Under the pieces are notes generated by a model, which was not told the origin of the DNA, made no database searches, and worked only from the letters and a program-made list of their open reading frames with translations. Both the position numbers and the translations under genes were made by a program. Shown here piece after piece: positions 55,811-64,000 of a DNA stretch of 64,000 bases. Positions within the stretch are counted from its first letter, which is position 1; the number at the start of each line of letters is the position of its first letter. The stretch comes from Marinobacter koreensis (GTDB lineage: Bacteria > Pseudomonadota > Gammaproteobacteria > Pseudomonadales > Oleiphilaceae). Location: positions 186,001 to 250,000 of the forward strand of contig NZ_JAKZAJ010000003.1 of assembly GCF_023156285.1 (NCBI RefSeq), in the 5' to 3' direction.

Positions 55811-56467
55811 ATGGCCGAACTGCGCACCGAAGAAGAACAGATTCAGGCGATCAAGGATTGGTGGAAGAGAAACGGCAGTTCACTGCTGATTGGCATTGCC
55901 GCGGCACTGGCGATCGTATTCGGCTGGCAGGCCTGGCAAAACCAGCAAGCCCAGCAGCGTGCGGAAGCGGCTAACCAGTTTGCCGAGTTACTGGGTGCCT
56001 TCGGCAATCAGGACGATGAAACCTCGGCTAAGACAGTCGGATATGTGGCCAAGAAGCTTCGGGAGGATTACACCGACAGCGCCTACGCCATCTACGGCAA
56101 CCTGATTCTGGCCCGCCAGCAACTGATGCGCGAGGATAATCCGGATGCAGCCATCGACTCGCTGAGCTGGGCGCTGGAGCATGCCAAGGGGCATCCTGAA
56201 CTCAGCCTGGTCATCCAGAACCGGCTGGCGCGTACGCAGTTTGCCGCTGGCAAGTATGACGACGCTTTGCAGACCATCAGCAACGTGAAGGATCCGGGAA
56301 CCTTTGCCTCCATACTGTCGGAGTTGAAGGGGGATATTCTGTTGGCCCAGGGTAACCGTGATGGCGCCCGCGAGGCCTACCTGAGCGCACGGGAACAGAG
56401 CGAGCAGGGCCGCAACGGTGTGCTGGAGCTCAAGCTGTCAGACCTCGGTGTCGGGGAGGGCGCTTGA
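55811..56467 (+). CDS. yfgM: YfgM-like TPR inner-membrane protein
   Basis: A 218-residue bitopic protein with a short cytoplasmic start (RTEEEQIQAIKDWWKRNG), one transmembrane segment (LLIGIAAALAIVFGWQAWQ) and periplasmic TPR-like helices. E. coli YfgM works with PpiD at the Sec translocon. Its stop overlaps the bamB start, and it lies between hisS and bamB, as is usual. Confidence 0.93.
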   Translation: MAELRTEEEQIQAIKDWWKRNGSSLLIGIAAALAIVFGWQAWQNQQAQQRAEAANQFAELLGAFGNQDDETSAKTVGYVAKKLREDYTDSAYAIYGNLILARQQLMREDNPDAAIDSLSWALEHAKGHPELSLVIQNRLARTQFAAGKYDDALQTISNVKDPGTFASILSELKGDILLAQGNRDGAREAYLSAREQSEQGRNGVLELKLSDLGVGEGA

Positions 56468-57639
56468 TGCCGGGCCTGCGCATTGGCAGATCGACGGTTT
56501 GGGTGCTTGCGTTGTTCGCTTCGATCATCGGGATGAGTGGTTGCAGTACGACCGACACCTTTGAGCAGCCGGCTCCGTTGCCCGACGTCGATACTACCGT
56601 AGACTTTGATCAGGTCTGGGACATGTCGGTTGGTGACGGTCATGATGGAAGTTTCCTGTACCTGGCGCCGCTCAATGCCGGTGATGTTATTTACGCCGCT
56701 TCCGCGGATGGCGATCTCGTTGCGGTAACGCCCGACACAGGCAAGCTGATCTGGGAGCGTGAGCTCAAGGACCGCATCTTCGCCGGCGTTGGTGGTGATG
56801 GCGACCAGCTTTATCTCGTGACGCGGGAAGCCGATCTGATCGCCCTGTCCAGGGAAAACGGCGAGGAACTCTGGCGCAAATCCCTGCCGACGGAGGTACT
56901 CTCTGCACCTCAATCCAACGGCTCCATGGTGGTGGTTCAGACCACCGATGGTCGCGTCCTGGCCTACGATGCCGCCAAGGGCGAAAAGCTTTGGCAATAC
57001 GAGAGCACAGTGCCTGTTCTGTCTATTCGGGGCGCTGCTGCGCCGCTGGTAGGCGGAGATGTTGTCATTGCCTCCTTTGCCAACGGAAAACTCATGGCGC
57101 TTGCCGGAGATTCCGGTCAGCCAATCTGGCAGTATGAAGTCGGCCAGCCCAAAGGGCGGACGGAGCTGGAGCGCCTGGTGGATATCACAGGGCAGCCCAT
57201 CGTCCTTGACAGGGCACTGATGGTTGTCGGTTATCAGGGCAAGCTTGCGCTGCTTGATATCCAGACCGGTCGTGAGATCTGGAGCACGAAGGCCTCCAGC
57301 CTATACTCGCCCGCGCTTGGCGACGGCAACATCTACCTTTCCTCGGCCAACGGCGATGTCAGGGCACTGCGCGGTTCCGATCGGGATGAACTGTGGGTAC
57401 AGGATCGCCTCGCCTGGCGCCAGCTTACCCAGCCGGTTGTGTCTGGAGACTATGTCGTGGTCGCCGACTTTGAGGGCTACCTCCACGCCCTGTCTGCAAA
57501 GGACGGCAGCCTGCAGGGGCAGATGGAATTCGACGATGAGGGTATCCGCGTACCGGCACAGAGACTGGCGAATGGTAACCTGCTCGTTTTTGGAAACGGC
57601 GGACGTCTGGCCGTCTTCGAACTCAGAAAATCAGAGTAA
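56467..57639 (+). CDS. bamB: BamB, beta-barrel assembly lipoprotein
   Basis: A 390-residue outer-membrane lipoprotein (lipobox MSGC) folding as an eight-bladed WD/PQQ beta-propeller; repeats such as AVTPDTGKLIWERELKDRIFAG, ALSRENGEELWRKSLPTEV and LDIQTGREIWSTKASS are visible. It is the BamA partner for outer-membrane protein insertion. It is coupled to yfgM through a TGATG junction and precedes der. Confidence 0.96.
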   Translation: MPGLRIGRSTVWVLALFASIIGMSGCSTTDTFEQPAPLPDVDTTVDFDQVWDMSVGDGHDGSFLYLAPLNAGDVIYAASADGDLVAVTPDTGKLIWERELKDRIFAGVGGDGDQLYLVTREADLIALSRENGEELWRKSLPTEVLSAPQSNGSMVVVQTTDGRVLAYDAAKGEKLWQYESTVPVLSIRGAAAPLVGGDVVIASFANGKLMALAGDSGQPIWQYEVGQPKGRTELERLVDITGQPIVLDRALMVVGYQGKLALLDIQTGREIWSTKASSLYSPALGDGNIYLSSANGDVRALRGSDRDELWVQDRLAWRQLTQPVVSGDYVVVADFEGYLHALSAKDGSLQGQMEFDDEGIRVPAQRLANGNLLVFGNGGRLAVFELRKSE

Positions 57640-57648
57640 CCTACCCTT

Positions 57649-59056
57649 ATGACGCCAGTAATTGCCCTTGTTGGTCGACCCAATGTGGGAAAGTCAACGC
57701 TATTCAATCAGATGACCCGATCCCGGGATGCGCTTGTTGCGGATTTTCCGGGGCTGACCCGGGACCGTAAATACGGCGAAGGTAATTACGAGGGCCAGCG
57801 TTTCATTGTCATCGATACCGGGGGTCTGACGGGCGATGAAGTCGGACTGGATGCCGAAATGGCACGCCAGTCGATGCAGGCGGTCGATGAAGCCGATATC
57901 GTGCTGTTTCTGGTGGATGGGCGCGCCGGCCTTACCGCCGGAGATGAAATGATCGCAGATCATCTCCGTCGAAGCGGTAAACAGGCCCATCTGGTCGTCA
58001 ACAAGACGGATGGTCAGGATCCCGATGTCGCCGCCGCCGATTTCTACAGCCTGGGTTTTGATTCAACCTATCTGATTGCGGCCTCACATAACCGGGGCAT
58101 CCGCTCGATGCTCGAAGAACTGCTTCCCAACCCGGAAGAAGGTGAGGAAGACAGTGCAGAGCGTTATCCGGGTATCCGGATTGGCGTTGTCGGCAGGCCA
58201 AATGTGGGCAAATCCACGCTGGTGAACCGGATGCTCGGGGAAGATCGTGTGGTGGTATACGATATGCCCGGAACCACGCGGGACAGTGTGTACATCCCGT
58301 ACGAACGACAGGGAAAGCAGTACACGCTCATTGATACCGCAGGCGTTCGCCGAAGAAAGAACGTCCGGGAGACGGTCGAGAAGTTCTCGATTATCAAAAC
58401 CCTTCAGGCAATCGACGATGCGCACGTCGTCATTCTGGTGATTGACGCGCGGGAAGGGCTTGTCGACCAGGACCTCCATCTGATCGGCTTTGTGCTTGAT
58501 GCCGGCCGTTCGCTGGTGATCGCCGTCAATAAGTGGGATGGCATGGATCCCGAAGAGCGGTCCCGGGTCAAGGAGCAGGTAAGACGGCGCCTGGATTTTC
58601 TCGACTATGCGGACAAGCATTACATCTCGGCGCTCCACGGCTCCGGCGTTGGTGTGATGTATGAGTCAGTTGAAGCCTGCTACGAATCCGCCATGGCCAA
58701 GTGGCCGACAAACCGCCTGACGGCAATCCTACAGGACGCAGTAGTGCAGCATCAGCCACCCATGGTGCATGGCCGCCGGATCAAACTGCGCTACGCCCAC
58801 CAGGGCGGCTCGAACCCGCCTGTGATTGTGGTTCATGGAAACCAGACGGAAGCGTTACCGGGTGCTTACAAGCGCTATCTGGAAAACACCTTCCGAAAGA
58901 TTCTGAGCGTCAACGGTTCCCCCATACGCTTTGAATTCCGATCCAGTGAAAATCCGTTTGCCGGCAAGGTGGACCGTCTGACGCCCCGTCAAAAGGTCAA
59001 AAAAGACAATGACCTGAAGAAAGGGCGGCGTATCAGGAAAACGCGTCAGAAAAGTC

Positions 59057-59067
<11 letters not shown>
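57649..59067 (+). CDS. der: Der (EngA), tandem GTPase for 50S subunit assembly
   Basis: A 472-residue protein with two GTPase domains. The first P-loop is [14 protein letters not shown] (near residue 9) and the second is [14 protein letters not shown] (near 184). The G4 motifs are NKTD and NKWD, and the C-terminal KH-like domain follows, ending in a basic tail. It is essential for large-subunit biogenesis. Its 3' end overlaps the convergent pta gene by 11 bases, without a terminator between. Confidence 0.97.
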
Positions 59068-61213
<2,146 letters not shown>

Positions 61214-61239
61214 AGTCGGACACCGGTTTCCGTTGTGTA

Positions 61240-62427
61240 TTACTGAGACGAGGCAATCCTCTGCGATTCCCGCGCAATGACCAGTTCCTCATTGGTTGGT
61301 ACAACCAGAACAGGGAACCGGGAGTCGGCATCGTTGATGTAGCCGTCGCTGTTTTGACCGTGGTCCTGATTCAATTCCGGATCCAGTGAAAATCCTGCCA
61401 GGCCCAGATGATCCAGTGTCTGCTTTCGGACCCGTGAACTGTTTTCGCCAATGCCGCCGGTGAACACCAGCCCGTCGAGACGGTCCAGAGACACCATCAT
61501 GGCACCGATATAGCGCGCGAGGCGATAACAGAAAACCTCTACCGCGACGAGCGAAGGTTCGTGCCCGTGGTCCGCCAGTTCGCACAGCGTGCGCATGTCA
61601 TTGGTCTGTCCGGAGAGTCCCAGCAGGCCGCTTTCGTGGTTGAGGACGTGATGCAGTTGGTCCTGATCAATGCCTTTGGTCTTGAGGAAGTCGAACAGGC
61701 CCGGGTCGATGTCGCCGCTCCGGCTGCCCATGACGAGCCCTTCCAGCGGCGTTAATCCCATACTGGTGTCCACGCTGATGCCGTCCCGGATGGCGGTAAT
61801 ACTGCAGCCGTTACCCAGATGCGCCGAGATGACAGAGGTTGTGGCCGGTGTTCTTCCGAGGCGTCGGGCCGATTCGGTCAGTATGAACTGGTGGCTGGTG
61901 CCATGAAAACCATAGCGTCGGACGCCCCACTGGCGGTAATAATCATAGGGCAGGGCATACAGATAGGCCTTCCGGGGCAACGTCTGGTGGAAGGCGGTAT
62001 CAAATACCGCAATATGGGGTACCGAAGGAAACAGAGCGCGGGTTGCCCTGATGCCGGACAGGTTTACCGGATTGTGCAGCGGTGCAAGGCTGGCGCACTC
62101 CTCAATCGCTTCGATGACGGTCTCGTCGATCAATACCGCATCATGGAAGGTCTCACCACCGTGCACCACCCGATGGCCGACAGCAGAGGGCGTTCCCTTG
62201 AGGATGTCCAGATCGACCAACGCGTGAATCATGGCTTCCAGGGCATCCCGGTGCGAAGCCTCAGGTGGCAGTTTGACCGGTTGATCGTGATTCCGTAGCT
62301 GGGCGGTCGCGTCACTGTGGTGGAGTCTTTCGGCAAGCCCCGAGGCCCGGACCTGAAACGCCCCGTCAAACACGGCGAGCTTGAGCGTGGAGCTTCCGCA
62401 ATTTACAACGAGAATCGTGTCTTCCAT
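61240..62427 (-). CDS. ackA: AckA, acetate kinase
   Basis: A 395-residue ASKHA-fold kinase making acetyl phosphate from acetate and ATP. It has the N-terminal LVVNCGSSTLKLAVFDG and GHRVVHGGETFHDAVLI. Further motifs are AFHQTLPRKAYLYALPYDYY, RRYGFHGTSHQFI, ISAHLGNGCSITAI and FTGGIGENSSRVR. With Pta it forms the reversible acetate pathway. It lies just after the GGDEF-EAL gene on the same strand. Confidence 0.97.
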   Translation of the reverse strand: MEDTILVVNCGSSTLKLAVFDGAFQVRASGLAERLHHSDATAQLRNHDQPVKLPPEASHRDALEAMIHALVDLDILKGTPSAVGHRVVHGGETFHDAVLIDETVIEAIEECASLAPLHNPVNLSGIRATRALFPSVPHIAVFDTAFHQTLPRKAYLYALPYDYYRQWGVRRYGFHGTSHQFILTESARRLGRTPATTSVISAHLGNGCSITAIRDGISVDTSMGLTPLEGLVMGSRSGDIDPGLFDFLKTKGIDQDQLHHVLNHESGLLGLSGQTNDMRTLCELADHGHEPSLVAVEVFCYRLARYIGAMMVSLDRLDGLVFTGGIGENSSRVRKQTLDHLGLAGFSLDPELNQDHGQNSDGYINDADSRFPVLVVPTNEELVIARESQRIASSQ

Positions 62428-62431
62428 GCGA

Positions 62432-64000
62432 TTATTCCGATTCCTGGATCCTCACCCGGTGATTGGTTTTCAGCCAGCGCTGGAAATCCGCTTCCGGTTG
62501 CGGCCGGCTGTAGAAATAGCCCTGTGAAAAATCGCATCCCTCGTGCTTCAGGAAGTGCGTCTGGGCTTCTTCTTCAACACCCTCTGCAATCACATTCAGC
62601 CCAAGGCTGTGGGCCATGTTGATGATTGCGCGAACCAGGGAGGCATCCTCCGGATTCTTCATCAGATCCTGTACAAAGGATTTATCGATTTTCAGCGTAT
62701 CAAAGGGATAGCTTTTGAGATAGCTGAGCGCGGAGTACCCGGTTCCGAAATCGTCCACGGACAGTTTGATGCCGGCCTGGTCAAGTTGGCGCAGTATTTC
62801 GGCGGTTTCGATGGAGTTATCCAGTATCAGCCGTTCGGTAATCTCCAGCTCCAGGAGCTGCGGCGAGAGGCCGGTCTTTTTGAGGGCGTTCATCACGACA
62901 TTGGTAAACCCCGGATCCCGGAACTGTCTCGGTGAGACGTTCACGGAGATTCCGATGTCGCGTCCTGCCATATCCCGCCAGCCGACCGCGGCGCGGCAGG
63001 CCTCTTCGATAACCCACTCACCAATGGGTATGATCAACCCGGTCTCTTCTGCCAGTGGGATGAAACGGTCCGGCATCACCATGCCCATGGTGGGGTTGTT
63101 CCATCGCAACAGCGCTTCGACGCCATGAAGGTTTCCGGTATCGGTCCGGACGATAGGTTGGTAGTAGAGTTCGAATTCCTGGAGCTCAAGCGCGCGCCGC
63201 ATCCTTGATTCCATCTGAAGTCTCTCATGGGAAACTTCAGTCATCTCTGGCGCAAAATGGGCAAAAGCGCTTTTTCCTTTGTGTTTGGCCTGATACATCG
63301 CTGCATCGGCGTGCTGCAGCAGGGTTCCGCTATTGTCTGAATCCGTCGGGAAAATAGCGATACCGATACTGGTGGTCACGAAGACTTCCTGACCATTCAG
63401 AATATAGGGAGTGGAAAAGGTTTTCAGTATCCGCTCGGCTACCTGCGACGAGGCCTCGGGCCCGGGCAGCCCGGGAAGAATCACCAGGAATTCGTCGCCA
63501 CCAAGTCGCGCGACCGTGCTGGTTCCCCTCAGGCAGCTGGATATCCGGCGGGCGGCTTCGATCAGGAGATTGTCGCCTGCGTCGTGGCCGAGGGTATCGT
63601 TGATGTGTTTGAAGTTATCCAGATCCAGGAACATGACACCCACGAGCGTGTTTTCGCGGCGTGCCTGGGCAAGCGCCAGTTTGAGGCGATCCAGCGCAAG
63701 CATCCTGTTGGGAAGGCCGGTAAGGATGTCGTAGTTGGCCTGTCGCAAAAGCTGTTGCTCGTAGCGCTTCCGGATACTGATGTCCTCACCAAGAATCAGA
63801 TAACCGGTAATTTCACCGGAATTATCCTTGATCGGGGTGACGATGAGTTGTTCCCAGAATCGTTCCCCGCTTTTTCGGACGCTGTTTACTTCCCCCTGCC
63901 AGACGCCGACCCGCTGAACCTGAAGCCGGATGGATTGCCAAAGGTTCCGGCTTTCACGGCTATCGACGTTCTTTTCATTCAACTCGGCGGGGTGTTTGCC
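62432..64000 (-). CDS. PAS-GGDEF-EAL c-di-GMP protein, 5' end cut off by window
   Basis: The visible 522 codons are open to the right edge, so the start is missing. The order is: end of a PAS domain (GKHPAEL, then SVRKSGERFWEQLIVTPIKDNSG), a GGDEF domain (motif ARLGGDEFLV intact), and an EAL domain (EALLRW, NVSPRQF, DDFGTGYSALSYLKSYPFDTLKIDKSFV, EGVEEEAQ). The active sites of both enzyme halves look complete. The allosteric RxxD site before GGDEF reads RGTS, so product inhibition is probably lost. It could make or degrade c-di-GMP depending on the PAS input. Four bases separate it from ackA. Confidence 0.93.
   Translation of the reverse strand, partial: GKHPAELNEKNVDSRESRNLWQSIRLQVQRVGVWQGEVNSVRKSGERFWEQLIVTPIKDNSGEITGYLILGEDISIRKRYEQQLLRQANYDILTGLPNRMLALDRLKLALAQARRENTLVGVMFLDLDNFKHINDTLGHDAGDNLLIEAARRISSCLRGTSTVARLGGDEFLVILPGLPGPEASSQVAERILKTFSTPYILNGQEVFVTTSIGIAIFPTDSDNSGTLLQHADAAMYQAKHKGKSAFAHFAPEMTEVSHERLQMESRMRRALELQEFELYYQPIVRTDTGNLHGVEALLRWNNPTMGMVMPDRFIPLAEETGLIIPIGEWVIEEACRAAVGWRDMAGRDIGISVNVSPRQFRDPGFTNVVMNALKKTGLSPQLLELEITERLILDNSIETAEILRQLDQAGIKLSVDDFGTGYSALSYLKSYPFDTLKIDKSFVQDLMKNPEDASLVRAIINMAHSLGLNVIAEGVEEEAQTHFLKHEGCDFSQGYFYSRPQPEADFQRWLKTNHRVRIQESE

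Overview
The window is about 64 kb of chromosome from a motile, aerobic gammaproteobacterium. Gene content and order point to Marinobacter or a close relative. The evidence is a Pseudomonas-type split class II ribonucleotide reductase, sigma-54 promoters before the flagellar flgB and flgF genes, the order queA-tgt-yajC-secD-secF-suhB-trmJ-cysE-iscR-iscS-ndk-rlmN-pilW-rodZ-ispG-hisS-yfgM-bamB-der, and a moderately GC-rich base composition. The genus is inferred from protein flavour and was not tested by a search.

Layout. 1-2.6 kb: the 3' end of an MdaB-like quinone reductase, a GFA-type zinc protein, a PagL-like outer-membrane protein, an RlpA-like lipoprotein, a DksA/TraR-type zinc finger and a thioredoxin-like protein. 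2.65-3.7 kb: rsgA. 3.7-6.34 kb: an AT-rich block of three minus-strand genes separated by two well-formed integron attC sites and bounded by two collapsed attC-like sequences. This is a cluster of gene cassettes with no integrase in the window (a CALIN). 6.6-9.5 kb: nrdJa/nrdJb, with candidate NrdR boxes upstream. 10-19 kb: a DUF6160-like secreted protein, a TrpXYZ-like ABC transporter, an acyl-CoA synthetase, a thioesterase and an iron ABC importer (permease and binding protein). 19.2-27.3 kb: a PilZ protein, a lipoprotein, a degenerate HD-GYP protein behind a CRP/Vfr-type site, another lipoprotein, a YadGH-like ABC exporter, queF, a CyaB-like adenylate cyclase and an Mpo1-like protein. 27.4-39.6 kb: a nitroreductase and the flagellar rod, ring and hook genes flgBCDE and flgFGHIJKL. 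39.7-62.4 kb: tRNA-Leu followed by the conserved housekeeping block, ending with convergent pta and ackA. 62.4 kb to the end: a GGDEF-EAL protein cut by the window edge.

How the genes fit together. The flagellar genes form two sigma-54-dependent operons that build the rod, hook and hook-filament junction. Second-messenger genes are numerous: PilZ, HD-GYP and GGDEF-EAL for c-di-GMP, and CyaB for cAMP, with a Vfr-like site before the HD-GYP gene. The housekeeping block covers queuosine synthesis (queF, queA, tgt), Sec export, tRNA and rRNA modification, cysteine and Fe-S supply, isoprenoid synthesis and envelope assembly.

The main oddities are the orphan cassette array and its large uncharacterised 461-residue gene, a SuhB homologue at the conserved suhB locus that has lost its metal-binding aspartates, an isc locus reduced to iscR-iscS, an HD-GYP protein without its HD motif, and AT-rich variable cores in the hook and junction proteins.
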